Assembly: GCA_947502815.1 (NCBI GenBank)
Contig: CANNBH010000001.1
Location: 1,894,818 to 1,958,817, forward strand
Direction of reading: 5' to 3'
Source: an uncultured Erythrobacter sp.
Lineage (GTDB): Bacteria; Pseudomonadota; Alphaproteobacteria; Sphingomonadales; Sphingomonadaceae
DNA: 64,000 bases
In this document: positions 1 to 10,036 of the stretch, piece after piece
How the letters are laid out: every line of letters begins with the position of its first letter
How positions within the stretch are numbered: position 1 is the stretch's first letter
Made by a program: the position numbers and the translations under genes
Notes under the pieces: model-generated
Database searches by the model: none
The model's input: the letters and a program-made list of their open reading frames with translations, nothing else
Told to the model about the DNA's origin: nothing

Positions 1-1704
1 CGGGATCGCCCCGTTTTCGAGCACAGTATCGTGGAAATCGCGCAGGTCGAAATTCGCACCAAGCGCCTCTTCCGCGCGGCTGCGCAATTCGCGGATTTTC
101 AGCTCACCGATTTTATAGGCCAGCGCCTGTCCCGGCCACGTCATATAGCGGTTAACCTCAGCATCGATATTGGCAGGCGAAAGGGCGGTGTTGTCGAGCA
201 TATAGGCCACCGCCTGTTCCTTGCTCCACCCCTTTGAATGCAGGCCGGTGTCGACCACCAGACGCGTCGCGCGCCACATCTCATACGACAGCCGCCCCAT
301 CTGTTTGGCCGGCGTGTCATACAGGCCCATTTCAATGCCCAGACGCTCTGAATAAAGGCCCCACCCTTCGACAAAGGCAGTGAAGAATGTGCCGTTTGCA
401 CGCAGTGGGTGGATATCCAATTCCTGCTGCAATGCGATCTGGTGGTGGTGACCCGGCACAGCCTCATGCACGCCCAGCGCGGGCAGTTCCCACAGAGGCC
501 GCTGATCCAGCTCGGTCGTGTTGATCCGATAAATGCCCGCCGCGCCCGTCTCTAACGAGCCGGGCTCGTAATAGGCGGTCGTGTTACCGGGCGCGTTGGG
601 CGCAGGGATCGGCGCAACGGTGTACGGCTGGCGCGGCAGCCGCCCGAACAATTGCGGCATGAACCCGTCAATATGCTTGGCCAGCGCGGCCACATGCGCA
701 ACATATTCGTCGACATCGGTCATGTAATATTGCGGATCGGTGCGCAGATGCTCGATGAAAGCCTCGCGGGTTTCAAACCCGGCTTCGGTAGCGACTTCGA
801 CCATTTCGGCGCGAATGCGGGCAACTTCGGAAAGGCCCAGATTGTGGACCTCATCCGGGGTCATATCGGTCGTGGTAAAGCTGCGAACGCGGTATTCGTA
901 ATAGTCATCACCGCCCGGTGTGGCGAGGATGCCCGGCGTGCCGCTGCGGCAGTTGGGGGCGTATTCATCGGTGTAGAAGCTGAGGAATTCTTGATACGCG
1001 GGCACAACCACCCCGGTGATCAATGCCTTCGTTGACGCCTTCATCTGCGCCCAATCTTCGTCGGAAATCGCACCCGGTTTTTCCCCGGCAAACGGCTGCC
1101 AAAACGGGGATGCTGTGTAGTCATCAACAATCTGCTGCTCAATGCGGTTTTCAAAACCCAGCATCGGTTCGCACGGCTGCGTCATACCGTTTGCGATGGC
1201 TTGTCGGCTTCGCGCAATGCCTTGCAAATTCAGGCTGCGAAATCCCTCAAGTCGCTCAACATAGCTTTGGTAATCAGCGAGTGTGAAGAACGGCGACCGA
1301 TAAGGCAGTGAGGCAAAGCCAGAGAACCAACCACCGCGATTGGTAAACAGGATATAGCGCGTTTGATCGTGTTCACTGGCGGCGATTTGGTCTGCAAAAC
1401 TGCTTTGAAGGACAGCGTAATCCACCTGAAGATCAATCGGCAGCGCGCCCATATCAATCGCATTAAGCCGCGCGAGATAGACCCGCGCCATTGCCACCTG
1501 TTCATCGTAGTTGGCCAAAGACAGATCACCCAATTGCCCATCCCCGCGCCGGTCGCCAACGCTCGTTGCCAAGGTTGGAGAGGAATCCAGAGCCGACTGC
1601 CAGACTTCTTCGCGCAGGGTTTCATAATCTTCGACCGGCCCGGCAAACACAGGCGCGAAAGGCAAAGTCGCCAAAACCAATCCCGATAAAACCTTGCGCA
1701 TCAT
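1..1704 (-). CDS. DUF885 family exported protein (C-terminus beyond window)
   Basis: The reading frame is open from the ATG at 1704 to the window edge, giving 568 codons without a stop, so the protein is partial at its C-terminus. It begins with a signal peptide (a short basic start MMRK, then a hydrophobic stretch ending near PVFA at residue 21). Near residue 413 there is a HEAVPGHHHQ motif, a gluzincin-like HExxxGH pattern typical of DUF885 proteins, and the last visible residues (FDLRDFHDTVLENGAIP) match the usual C-terminal end of this family, so only a few residues should be missing. Family members are thought to be exported metallopeptidase-like enzymes; the substrate is unknown. It is transcribed away from the phosphatase gene. 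The family call is firm, the enzymatic role is inferred. Confidence 0.85.
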   Translation of the reverse strand, partial: MMRKVLSGLVLATLPFAPVFAGPVEDYETLREEVWQSALDSSPTLATSVGDRRGDGQLGDLSLANYDEQVAMARVYLARLNAIDMGALPIDLQVDYAVLQSSFADQIAASEHDQTRYILFTNRGGWFSGFASLPYRSPFFTLADYQSYVERLEGFRSLNLQGIARSRQAIANGMTQPCEPMLGFENRIEQQIVDDYTASPFWQPFAGEKPGAISDEDWAQMKASTKALITGVVVPAYQEFLSFYTDEYAPNCRSGTPGILATPGGDDYYEYRVRSFTTTDMTPDEVHNLGLSEVARIRAEMVEVATEAGFETREAFIEHLRTDPQYYMTDVDEYVAHVAALAKHIDGFMPQLFGRLPRQPYTVAPIPAPNAPGNTTAYYEPGSLETGAAGIYRINTTELDQRPLWELPALGVHEAVPGHHHQIALQQELDIHPLRANGTFFTAFVEGWGLYSERLGIEMGLYDTPAKQMGRLSYEMWRATRLVVDTGLHSKGWSKEQAVAYMLDNTALSPANIDAEVNRYMTWPGQALAYKIGELKIRELRSRAEEALGANFDLRDFHDTVLENGAIP

Positions 1705-1773
1705 GTTCTCTCTCCATTTCAACGCCTTGGACGCTTCAAATTCCATTCATGCTGATTGTATTACGCGCCCATT

Positions 1774-2271
1774 ATGGAAGAGCAAAACAATAAAATTTCC
1801 GTCCTGTTTGTGTGTCTTGGCAATATATGCCGGTCGCCCATGGCAGAGGGCGCGTTGGTCAAGGCCGCAACCGACGCGGGGATCGATCTCCACGTGGAAT
1901 CCGCGGGCACCGCTGGGTATCATATAGGAGAACCGCCCGATCCGCGCGCCATTGCCACCGCGCGCGCAAACGGCGTGGACATCAGCGCGGCGCGTGGGCA
2001 GCAATTGGCACCGCAACACTTCCATGAATTCACCCACATTTTTGCCTTGGACAGCGCGAATTTGGCGGGAATCAAAGCGCACACACCGCGCAATGCGGCG
2101 GCGCATATTACGATGCTGCTCGACGCGATTGACGGGCGCAAAGGCGAAGCGGTCCCTGATCCCTATTACGGCGATGAAAGCGATTTTGAGGCTTGCTGGA
2201 ATATGGTGAGCGAAGCGGCGGATGCTCTGGTTTTGCGGTTCAAGACTGACGGCGCAAACGCCAAGTTCTAA
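1774..2271 (+). CDS. Low-molecular-weight protein-tyrosine phosphatase
   Basis: A 165-residue protein with the phosphatase P-loop CLGNICRS at residues 14-21 (catalytic Cys14, Arg20) and the general-acid loop DPYYG with Asp129, both in the expected places for the LMW-PTP family (usual length 150-165). It hydrolyses phosphotyrosine in the cytoplasm; arsenate reductases of the same fold lack this arrangement. I chose the ATG at 1774; an in-frame TTG six codons upstream gives a less plausible start. A GC-rich segment, gcgccc, lies directly before the start, as at other promoters in this window. It converges on recG with only 7 bp between the stop codons. There is no adjacent tyrosine kinase or exopolysaccharide gene, so the substrate cannot be guessed. 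Confidence 0.92.
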   Translation: MEEQNNKISVLFVCLGNICRSPMAEGALVKAATDAGIDLHVESAGTAGYHIGEPPDPRAIATARANGVDISAARGQQLAPQHFHEFTHIFALDSANLAGIKAHTPRNAAAHITMLLDAIDGRKGEAVPDPYYGDESDFEACWNMVSEAADALVLRFKTDGANAKF

Positions 2272-2278
2272 ACCTCGG

Positions 2279-4354
2279 TTAGCCGCCGCGCAGCAATTGC
2301 ACGCCCCAATCCCGCTCAAATAAATAGAGCAGGATCCGCGCCGCTTCGCCCCGATCGCTGGTTAGGCCTCCGTCACGGTCGATCAACATTCGCGCATCGG
2401 CATGGGCCACGGGAAGCAGTTTTTGCACCTGCTCCAAATCCGCAATCCGAAACGCCGCATCACCCGATTGCCGCGTGCCCAACAATTCGCCGCCCCCACG
2501 CAGCTCCAAATCTTCTTCCGCGATGCGAAAACCGTCTTGTGTTTCCCGCATCAAAGCCAGCCGTTTTTGCGCTGTTTCACTCAATTCTGATCCGCGCAGC
2601 AGCAGGCACCGGCTTTTCTCGCTGCCCCGTCCCACACGCCCGCGCAATTGGTGAAGCTGAGCAAGGCCAAACCGTTCGGCCTGTTCGATTACCATCAGCG
2701 TTGAGGAAGGCACATCGACGCCCACTTCGATCACAGTGGTCGCAACCAGCAATTTTGCCTGACCGCTGGCAAACCGCTCCATGTTGGCGTCTTTGATCTC
2801 TGGCTTTAGCTGGCCATGGACCATCACAACATCATCGCCGAAATGCTGAACCAATTCGGCATAGCGCGCTTCGGCGGCGGCAATGTCGGACGCTTGAAAC
2901 GCGCCGCTCATCTCGCGCACCATTGGGCAAACCCAATAGGCCTGCTGACCGGTGGCTAAGTGGCGCCCTACCCCTGCGATCACGTCTTCTGACCGGTCTT
3001 GCGACACGACCAGCGTGTCGATGGCTTGGCGTCCGGGTGGCAGCTCGTCCAAGCGGCTCACATCCATCTCACCATAATGGGCAAGCGTCAGGCTGCGCGG
3101 GATCGGTGTCGCGGTCATCGCCAGAGTGTGCGGCGCGCGCCGCCCCTTTCCCGCCAAAGCCAGCCGCTGCGCCACGCCAAAGCGGTGTTGTTCGTCAATC
3201 ACCACAAGGCCCAGATCTTTATAGGTCACCGTATCTTGAAAAATGGCATGGGTGCCGATCAAAATATCAATCGACCCGTCGAGCAGTCCCATAAGGATGC
3301 TCTCACGCTCTTTGCCCTTGGCCCGCCCGGTCAGCAGCGCGACCTCCACCCCGGTCGGCGCGGCCATTGTGCGCAAGGTTTCGAAATGCTGTCGCGCGAG
3401 AATTTCGGTCGGGGCAAGCATCGCGGCCTGTTTACCCGCCTCATTGGCGATCAGCATCGCTTCGAGCGCCACAACCGTCTTTCCCGCGCCCACGTCACCT
3501 TGCAGCAATCGCAGCATCGGCGATTCCTGCTGAAGGTCGCCTTCGATCTCATTCACCGATCGTCGTTGCGCGCCGGTCATTTCAAACGGCAATCGCAGCC
3601 GGTCTCTCAGCTGCCTGTCGCCGGAAAGAGGCTGACCCTTGCGCCGCCGGCCTTCCGCCTTGACCAATAGCAAGGCCAGACTGTTGGCGAGCAGTTCGTC
3701 ATAGGCCAGCCGGTCACGCGCCTTTTGATGCATGTCCTTATGCGCAAGGTGCATCGCATCGCGCCATGCGGGCCAGCCGGCTTCATCAAATTGGCTTTGC
3801 TGAATCCACTCCGGCAATTCAGGCAGCCGTTCGAGCGATTGCGCGACCAGCGATCCAAGGCGCGGCTGTGTCAGCCCCTCTGACAACGCATAAACCGGCT
3901 CATTCAGCCGAGCGAGGTGTGCGGCGCTATCTTCTTCCACATGGTCGGGATGCACGATTTGAAGCATGTCGCCATACCGGTCGAGCCTGCCGGCGACCCA
4001 ACGCTTCTCTCCGACAGGAAGCTGTTTCTTGGCTGTGTAGGATGCTCTGCCAAAATAGGTGAGCGCACACATTTCGCCCGCCTCATCTTGGGCCATCACC
4101 CGGTATGGGCCCCGCCCCGGATTGTATGGTGCGCGGTGTTCAGTGGCGGTCAGGGCAACGATCACCTGCTCCCCCTCTGCGCCCTCTTCCAATCCCGCAA
4201 TCGCCCGTCGCGTTACAAACCGTTCGGGCAGGTGATAGGCAACATCCTTCACCCGTGTCAGGCCCAGTTTCTCCAGCGGCTTTGCCAATTTCGGGCCCAC
4301 GCCGTCCAGCGTCTGGCTTTCAGCAAAGATCGTGTTGAGGACTTCTGGGCGCAT
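2279..4354 (-). CDS. recG: ATP-dependent DNA helicase RecG
   Basis: A full-length 691-residue RecG. This enzyme remodels stalled replication forks and branch-migrates Holliday junctions. In order it shows the N-terminal helix-hairpin and OB-fold wedge domain (about 15-150), Walker A GDVGAGKT (286-293), the DEQH box (387-390), the TATPIPR motif III, and the C-terminal helicase half with the QLRGRVGR motif VI shared with Mfd. It is divergent from sdhE, with 57 bp between the start codons that must contain both promoters. The association with sdhE and mfd is common in alphaproteobacteria. Nothing is unusual in the sequence. Confidence 0.97.
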   Translation of the reverse strand: MRPEVLNTIFAESQTLDGVGPKLAKPLEKLGLTRVKDVAYHLPERFVTRRAIAGLEEGAEGEQVIVALTATEHRAPYNPGRGPYRVMAQDEAGEMCALTYFGRASYTAKKQLPVGEKRWVAGRLDRYGDMLQIVHPDHVEEDSAAHLARLNEPVYALSEGLTQPRLGSLVAQSLERLPELPEWIQQSQFDEAGWPAWRDAMHLAHKDMHQKARDRLAYDELLANSLALLLVKAEGRRRKGQPLSGDRQLRDRLRLPFEMTGAQRRSVNEIEGDLQQESPMLRLLQGDVGAGKTVVALEAMLIANEAGKQAAMLAPTEILARQHFETLRTMAAPTGVEVALLTGRAKGKERESILMGLLDGSIDILIGTHAIFQDTVTYKDLGLVVIDEQHRFGVAQRLALAGKGRRAPHTLAMTATPIPRSLTLAHYGEMDVSRLDELPPGRQAIDTLVVSQDRSEDVIAGVGRHLATGQQAYWVCPMVREMSGAFQASDIAAAEARYAELVQHFGDDVVMVHGQLKPEIKDANMERFASGQAKLLVATTVIEVGVDVPSSTLMVIEQAERFGLAQLHQLRGRVGRGSEKSRCLLLRGSELSETAQKRLALMRETQDGFRIAEEDLELRGGGELLGTRQSGDAAFRIADLEQVQKLLPVAHADARMLIDRDGGLTSDRGEAARILLYLFERDWGVQLLRGG

Positions 4355-4411
4355 GATGATCGTCTATAGCCGGTTGCGCCCATTCTGCGAGTGCCTTACC
4401 GCGCTTTTCCC

Positions 4412-4699
4412 ATGACCGATGACACCGATATGCCCGCACTAGAGACCCGCATGGCCCGCGCAAAGTTCCGCGCATGGCATCGCGGCACGCGTGAGGCGGA
4501 TTATATGATCGGCGGATTCTTTGACCGGTATCATGAAACATGGGGCCCGGCGGAGATGGATTGGTTCGAAGATCTGCTGGCCGAAGACGACGTGGAAATC
4601 ATGGCATGGGGCCTGCAAACACAGGAGGTTCCGCCAAAGTTTCAGGGCGAGCTGATCGAGAAGATGCAAAAACTCGACTACGTCGATATCCCCAGCTAG
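4412..4699 (+). CDS. sdhE: FAD assembly factor SdhE (succinate dehydrogenase assembly factor 2)
   Basis: A 95-residue protein of the SdhE/Sdh5 family, which promotes covalent flavinylation of succinate dehydrogenase SdhA. The family RGxxE-type motif appears as RGTREAD, followed by the usual G-G-F-F and the acidic stretch FEDLLAEDD. The ATG at 4412 is preferred over an in-frame GTG at 4391 because the family starts close to this point and begins with a short acidic leader. The sdh genes are not in this window. The gene lies 73 bp upstream of mfd in the same direction, and the two may share a transcript. The call rests on the motif and the length. Confidence 0.9.
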   Translation: MTDDTDMPALETRMARAKFRAWHRGTREADYMIGGFFDRYHETWGPAEMDWFEDLLAEDDVEIMAWGLQTQEVPPKFQGELIEKMQKLDYVDIPS

Positions 4700-4772
4700 G
4701 GCGCACGCCCGCCACGCACTCTTTTCCTGACGCGGGAACGCTCTCGCGCTATCGGCCTTTGAATTAGACACA

Positions 4773-7700
4773 ATGCCAGACCTTAACCGCATCCTTTCGG
4801 CGAGCGCGCCGCTGACCCTGTCATCGCTTCCTCGCGGTGCACAACCGCTCGTGCTGACCGATCTGGCACGCGCGGCGAAACAGCGTGCAATCTTTATCGC
4901 GCCAGACGAAGCCGCAATGCGCAGCGTGGCCGAGGCCGCGCGCTTCGTCGCGCCAGAGGTCGAAGTGTTGGAAATGCCCGCGTGGGATTGCCTGCCGTAT
5001 GACCGGGCCAGCCCCGCCTTAACGGTCAGCGCAGCCCGCCTGTCGGCAATGTTCCGGTTGCAGCGTCCTTCATCGGGCTCGCAATTGCTCGTGACCACGA
5101 TCAACGCCGTGCTTCAACGCGTGCTGACCCCGTTCCGCATCCGCGAAAGCGTGCGCGAATTTAAGCCCGGCATGACCATCGGCCACGATAGCCTTGCCGC
5201 ATTGCTCACCCGGCAAGGGTATTCGCGCACCGACACGGTGATCGACCACGGCGAATTTGCAGTGCGCGGGTCGATTGTCGACATTTTCCCCTCCTCGCTC
5301 GAAGAAGGGCTGCGGCTCGACTTCTTTGGCGATGAATTGGAAAGCCTCCGCCTGTTCGACACTGCGACACAGCGGTCGACCGGGCGGCTCGATTCGCACC
5401 TGCTTTTGCCTGCGTCAGAGGCACTTCTCGACGAAGGCAGCATCAAACGGTTCCGTTCGCGATACCGCGAATTGTTCGGAGCCTTCGCTACCCAAGACCC
5501 GCTCTATGAAGCGATCAGCGACGGGCGGCGTCTGGCGGGGATGGAACATTGGCTGCCCCTGTTTGAGGACAAGCTGAGCACTGTTTTCGACCACTTTGCC
5601 GATGATGACATTGTGGTGATCGACCAATCGGCTTTGGCCGCAGCCGAAGAACGTCTGTCCGACATCGCCGACTATCACGAACAGCGCGGCCGCACCGCGA
5701 GCGATAAAACCGGCAGCTACCGCCCGCTTGCGCAAGATGCGCTGTATGTCGGCGAAGCAGAGTTTAACGCCGCCATTGCAGCAGCCCCGGCGCACCGGAC
5801 CAGCGTCTTTGCCGCGCCGGAATCCGACAACACCCTTGATTTCGGGTTTAAAGCCGCCCGTGATTTCACGCCCGAACGCGCACGCGGTGACAACGTCTAC
5901 GAAGCGGCGGCAAAACACCTTGCCAGCATCGCAAAATCGGGCCGCAAACCGCTGTTCGCCGCTTATTCCACCGGTAGCCGGTCGCGCATTGCCTCTATTC
6001 TAGAGGAAGCCGGCGCACCCGCCGTTTTGGCGAACAGTTGGCAGGAGGCCTTGGGACTTTCCGCCAAAGGAACGACAGCCGCGATGGTCCTCCCGCTGGA
6101 GGCAGGCTTTGCCAATGATGATCTAGAAATCCTGACAGAGCAGGATGTGCTGGGTGACCGGCTGGTTCGGCGTAAGAAAAAACGCAAGGATTCCGATGCG
6201 TTCCTCGCCGAACTTCAGGCTTTGGCGAAAGGCGATTTGGTCGTCCACGTCGAACACGGCATCGGCAAATATCTCGGCCTCGACCCCGTTCCCGTCGGCA
6301 AAAGCCAGCACGATTGCGTCGCCTTGGAATATCGCGGCGGCGACAAATTGTTCATCCCGGTTGAGAACATCGACGTTCTCTCTCGCTATGGATCTTCCGA
6401 AGACGCGGTCATGCTTGATCGTTTGGGCGGAGAAGCATGGCAAAAACGCCGTGCGAAGCTGAAAGAACGCATCACTGCCATCGCAGGCGAATTGATGAAA
6501 GTCGCGGCAGAGCGCGCGCTTAAGAAGGCTCCTGTCTTCGAAGCAGAAGAAGCCAGCTACAACCAATTCGTCGACCGCTTCCCATGGGAAGAAACCGACG
6601 ACCAAGACGCCGCCATCGCCGATGTCCTGCGCGATTTGGAAAGCGGCAGGCCGATGGACCGGCTGGTCTGCGGCGATGTTGGCTTTGGCAAAACAGAGGT
6701 CGCATTGCGCGCTGCATTTGTGGCGGCAATGAACGGCCAGCAAGTCGCGATTGTGGCCCCCACCACCCTGCTCGCGCGCCAGCATTATCAAAATTTTGCC
6801 GAACGTTTCACCGGTTTCCCGCTGAATGTAGGGCGCCTTTCGCGGCTCGTATCAGCAAAGGAAACGACCGAAACGCGCGAAGGCATCGCCGATGGGACCA
6901 TTGATCTGGTCATCGGAACCCACGCGATCCTTTCCAAATCGACCGAATTCAAAAACCTCGGCCTCGTGATCGTCGATGAGGAGCAGCGGTTCGGCGTGAC
7001 GCATAAGGAAAAGCTGAAGCAGCTGCGTTCCGATGTGCATATGCTAACCCTAACTGCGACGCCGATCCCGCGCACGTTGCAGATGGCGATGACCGGCCTG
7101 CGCGAACTTTCCACCATCCAAACCCCTCCCGTCGACCGCCTTGCCGTTCGGACTTATGTGATGGAATGGGACGATATGGTCATGCGCGAAGCCTTGCTGC
7201 GCGAACACCACCGCGGCGGGCAGAGCTTTATCGTCGTGCCGCGCATTTCCGATATGGCCGAAGTCGAAGAATGGCTGCGCGAAAATGTGCCAGAGGTGAA
7301 ACCGATCTCCGCGCACGGCCAAATGGGCGCAGGCGAAATCGAAGAGCGGATGAGCGCGTTTTACGACGGCAAATACGAAGTTCTGCTGTCCACCACGATT
7401 GTTGAAAGCGGCCTCGACCTGCCATCGGCAAACACGATCATCATCCACCGCGCCGACCGCTTTGGCCTTGCCCAACTGTACCAATTGCGGGGCCGCGTGG
7501 GCCGGTCGAAACTGCGCGCCTACGCCTATTTGACCTATGAAAAAGACGTGCAGCTATCCGAGATTGCAGAGAAACGCCTCAAGGTGCTCAGCGATCTGGA
7601 TTCGCTGGGTGCGGGCTTCCAATTGGCCAGCCACGATCTCGACATTCGCGGTGCCGGCAATCTGCTGGGCGATGAACAATCGGGCCACATCCGCGAGGTT

Positions 7701-8252
7701 GGTTTCGAACTGTATCAATCCATGCTCGAAGACGCGATCCTTGCGGCGAAAGCGGGCGAAATGGGGCTGGAGAAAGCGAAAGACGCGTTCTCACCGCAGA
7801 TCACCGTCGATGCGCCGATCATGATCCCCGAAGAATATGTGCCGGACTTGGCCGTGCGCATGGCGCTCTATCGCCGCCTCAATCAAGCCGCAGATAAGGC
7901 CGAGATCGAAAGTCTGGCCGCCGAAATGATCGATCGCTTTGGCGACCTGCCTGAGCCAACAAAGAACCTCGTGCGTCTGATCGAAATCAAACATCAGGCC
8001 ATCGAAGCCAACATCGCCAAGATCGATGTTGGTGCGCGCGGGACCTTGGTGACATTCCACAAGGACGATTTCCCCGACGGCCCCGGCCTGATTGCCTATG
8101 TTGATCGATTGAAGGAATCCGCGAAACTGCGCCCAGATATGAAACTGGTGATCAACCGCGCATGGAACGACCCACAAAGCCGCCTCAACGGCCTGTTCCA
8201 ATTGACCAAGGGGTTGTCAGGCATCGCAAGGAAGGCCGCAAAAGCGAAATAG
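4773..8252 (+). CDS. mfd: Transcription-repair coupling factor Mfd
   Basis: A full-length 1159-residue Mfd, the translocase that displaces RNA polymerase stalled at DNA damage and recruits UvrA. The N-terminal UvrB-like region is followed by the RNA-polymerase-interacting (CarD-like) domain around residues 480-560 (KGDLVVHVEHGIGKY), Walker A GDVGFGKT near 634, the DEEQ box near 735, the TATPIPRTLQM motif and the RecG-like QLRGRVGR motif. The C-terminal TRCF domain is complete. Downstream it converges on the ycxB-like gene across about 80 bp in which I see no clear terminator hairpin. Confidence 0.97.
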   Translation: MPDLNRILSASAPLTLSSLPRGAQPLVLTDLARAAKQRAIFIAPDEAAMRSVAEAARFVAPEVEVLEMPAWDCLPYDRASPALTVSAARLSAMFRLQRPSSGSQLLVTTINAVLQRVLTPFRIRESVREFKPGMTIGHDSLAALLTRQGYSRTDTVIDHGEFAVRGSIVDIFPSSLEEGLRLDFFGDELESLRLFDTATQRSTGRLDSHLLLPASEALLDEGSIKRFRSRYRELFGAFATQDPLYEAISDGRRLAGMEHWLPLFEDKLSTVFDHFADDDIVVIDQSALAAAEERLSDIADYHEQRGRTASDKTGSYRPLAQDALYVGEAEFNAAIAAAPAHRTSVFAAPESDNTLDFGFKAARDFTPERARGDNVYEAAAKHLASIAKSGRKPLFAAYSTGSRSRIASILEEAGAPAVLANSWQEALGLSAKGTTAAMVLPLEAGFANDDLEILTEQDVLGDRLVRRKKKRKDSDAFLAELQALAKGDLVVHVEHGIGKYLGLDPVPVGKSQHDCVALEYRGGDKLFIPVENIDVLSRYGSSEDAVMLDRLGGEAWQKRRAKLKERITAIAGELMKVAAERALKKAPVFEAEEASYNQFVDRFPWEETDDQDAAIADVLRDLESGRPMDRLVCGDVGFGKTEVALRAAFVAAMNGQQVAIVAPTTLLARQHYQNFAERFTGFPLNVGRLSRLVSAKETTETREGIADGTIDLVIGTHAILSKSTEFKNLGLVIVDEEQRFGVTHKEKLKQLRSDVHMLTLTATPIPRTLQMAMTGLRELSTIQTPPVDRLAVRTYVMEWDDMVMREALLREHHRGGQSFIVVPRISDMAEVEEWLRENVPEVKPISAHGQMGAGEIEERMSAFYDGKYEVLLSTTIVESGLDLPSANTIIIHRADRFGLAQLYQLRGRVGRSKLRAYAYLTYEKDVQLSEIAEKRLKVLSDLDSLGAGFQLASHDLDIRGAGNLLGDEQSGHIREVGFELYQSMLEDAILAAKAGEMGLEKAKDAFSPQITVDAPIMIPEEYVPDLAVRMALYRRLNQAADKAEIESLAAEMIDRFGDLPEPTKNLVRLIEIKHQAIEANIAKIDVGARGTLVTFHKDDFPDGPGLIAYVDRLKESAKLRPDMKLVINRAWNDPQSRLNGLFQLTKGLSGIARKAAKAK

Positions 8253-8334
8253 GCTAAGTCGAGAGCTAGAGGAGGCCCTGGACAGTCTGCGAACACCGCA
8301 AGCCAGGTTCACATAATTGAGCTAGGCATGAAAT

Positions 8335-8919
8335 TTAGTGCTTCACGAGGTTTTCACCAGCCTCCACAAGTTGTCTGGGTGGGCTAGGATCGTCTCGTAA
8401 TTGTTGCACAAGTTTTCTAAAATCAGCCACGTCGCCTGCGGAAGGGAAAATGCGAGGCGGAATATAATAGCCGTGTGCGGGGCCGGTCTTTATCCAGAAC
8501 GAGCCGTCTCTCTCTTCGATATCGATTACACCAAGCCAGCTCGTGTAGTCTTCGGCAACTTCGGTGCTCCATGACACGCCATAGGAATCCAGCCAAAGGT
8601 AGTTCCAACCAACCATTTTGGGATCACTTGCCTGTAATTTTTCCAGCGTCCTTAGAGACAGAACCTCAACGCCCACCGATATCCAAATTGAGAAACTGGC
8701 CGCAAGAGCGATCCATAAAACGACATGAAAGTCTGCGCCAGGCAGCAGCGTAAACGCCACGAGCATGGTCAATGCGTATGCGATCAAACGCGAACCAACG
8801 GTGATCGCATAAGCGCCCGCTGGTCTTATCGCTTCACGCAAATTCTTTTCAAGCGCTCGGGTGTCACCAACTGACCACTGAAACTCAATCCGCGCGGTGT
8901 CATTGTTCAATTCATACAT
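8335..8919 (-). CDS. YcxB-like membrane protein
   Basis: A 194-residue protein with two predicted transmembrane helices (about 37-59 and 62-86), a short cytoplasmic N-terminus that includes an FQWSVGD segment, and a C-terminal domain with the pattern typical of YcxB-like proteins (a WLGVIDIEERDGSFWI strand pair followed by YYIPPRIF). The family has no established function. It lies 93 bp upstream of the EAL gene on the same strand, so the two could be transcribed together, but no overlap ties them. The family assignment is from pattern recognition only. Confidence 0.65.
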   Translation of the reverse strand: MYELNNDTARIEFQWSVGDTRALEKNLREAIRPAGAYAITVGSRLIAYALTMLVAFTLLPGADFHVVLWIALAASFSIWISVGVEVLSLRTLEKLQASDPKMVGWNYLWLDSYGVSWSTEVAEDYTSWLGVIDIEERDGSFWIKTGPAHGYYIPPRIFPSAGDVADFRKLVQQLRDDPSPPRQLVEAGENLVKH

Positions 8920-9012
8920 CAGCGGAACTGCCCCTTCGCTTTAAATTTGCGCATTGCGGGCTTGTTGGGTCAATGCACTTGTTCGGAATACGCTGCCGCA
9001 CAAGCCGCCAAA

Positions 9013-9879
9013 TTACCCGTGGCCGCGTCCGCGAGCCGTTCGTGATAGGGCGAGCACGCCTTCGCTTTTCATCGGCTGCGCGCGCAGGAAGCCCTGCCAG
9101 TAGTCACACCCTTCGCTGATGATCGCAGCGCGTTGGACAACGCTCTCCACACCCTCTGCGTAGATATCGAGCTCAAGCGCCTTTCCCAGCGCCATAATCG
9201 CCCTCAGCACCGCCAGTGCTTTCGCATCGCCAGGAACGTCATCGACCATAATTTTGTCGAGCTTTATCGCGTCGAGCGGCAATTCGCGCAGATATCTAAA
9301 ATTGCAAAAACCCGCCCCAAAATCATCGAGAGCGGTGCGAAAGCCCAAACCACGCAGCGCGCGCAGGGCCGTTGACGCTTGCTCCAGATTTTTGAGCAGC
9401 AAATCTTCGGTAATCTCCAGCATCAACCGGCGCGGTTCGATCGCGCTTTTGCTGATCAATTCGGCAAAGTCAGCGGCAAACCTTGGGTCACCCAGCTCCT
9501 CTGGAGTGATGTTGAGCGACAAAGTCAGCTCTTTGGGCCAATGGCCTGCGTCCTCCAGCGCCCGCGCAACCACATGCCGCGACAGGGGCGCAACCAGCGC
9601 CGCACGCTCAGCAATGGCAAACAGATCACGCGCGCCAATTTCACCAAGTGAAGGATGCTGCCAACGCGCCAAAGCCTCTGCGCCGACAACAGCGCCTGTC
9701 TGACAGGAAAATTGCGGCTGAAACAAAACCTCAATTTCGCGCCGGTCCAGCGCACGCAGCAAATCCGTTTCCAGCGCAGCCGCCTTCACGCCGGGAAAAT
9801 TGCCACGCACAGGCCCCCGCAATGAAGTCGGTAGCGTTCCGGGCCGCGGCCCGGTGCCGGATGATGATGCGTCAGTCAT
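9013..9879 (-). CDS. EAL-domain cyclic-di-GMP phosphodiesterase
   Basis: A 288-residue cytoplasmic protein made up of one EAL domain after a disordered leader of about 35 residues. The residues needed for c-di-GMP hydrolysis are visible: EAL at 68-70, Asn123 (SLNIT), Glu155 (LEITE), Asp185-Asp186 (LDDFGAG), Lys207 (IKLDK), Glu242 (AEGVE) and Gln262 (WQGF), so it should be active. It has no GGDEF, sensory or membrane domain. The ATG at 9879 is preceded by AAGGCGAG at the right distance; an in-frame start 69 bp further upstream has less support. It is divergent from nadK. Input signal and target are unknown. Confidence 0.9.
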   Translation of the reverse strand: MTDASSSGTGPRPGTLPTSLRGPVRGNFPGVKAAALETDLLRALDRREIEVLFQPQFSCQTGAVVGAEALARWQHPSLGEIGARDLFAIAERAALVAPLSRHVVARALEDAGHWPKELTLSLNITPEELGDPRFAADFAELISKSAIEPRRLMLEITEDLLLKNLEQASTALRALRGLGFRTALDDFGAGFCNFRYLRELPLDAIKLDKIMVDDVPGDAKALAVLRAIMALGKALELDIYAEGVESVVQRAAIISEGCDYWQGFLRAQPMKSEGVLALSRTARGRGHG

Positions 9880-10036
9880 GATTCTCGCCTTAAGACCGCC
9901 ATAGGCAGAATGCGCCTTCCAATTGCAATCCGACCAGATTTGGAACATCAGGATAAGTTACTAAATCAATTGCGTCAAAATGGGGGGCGCGCCGCCACAC
10001 CATGCAATGTTAGGGCCGCGTATGGGGAGAATGTGA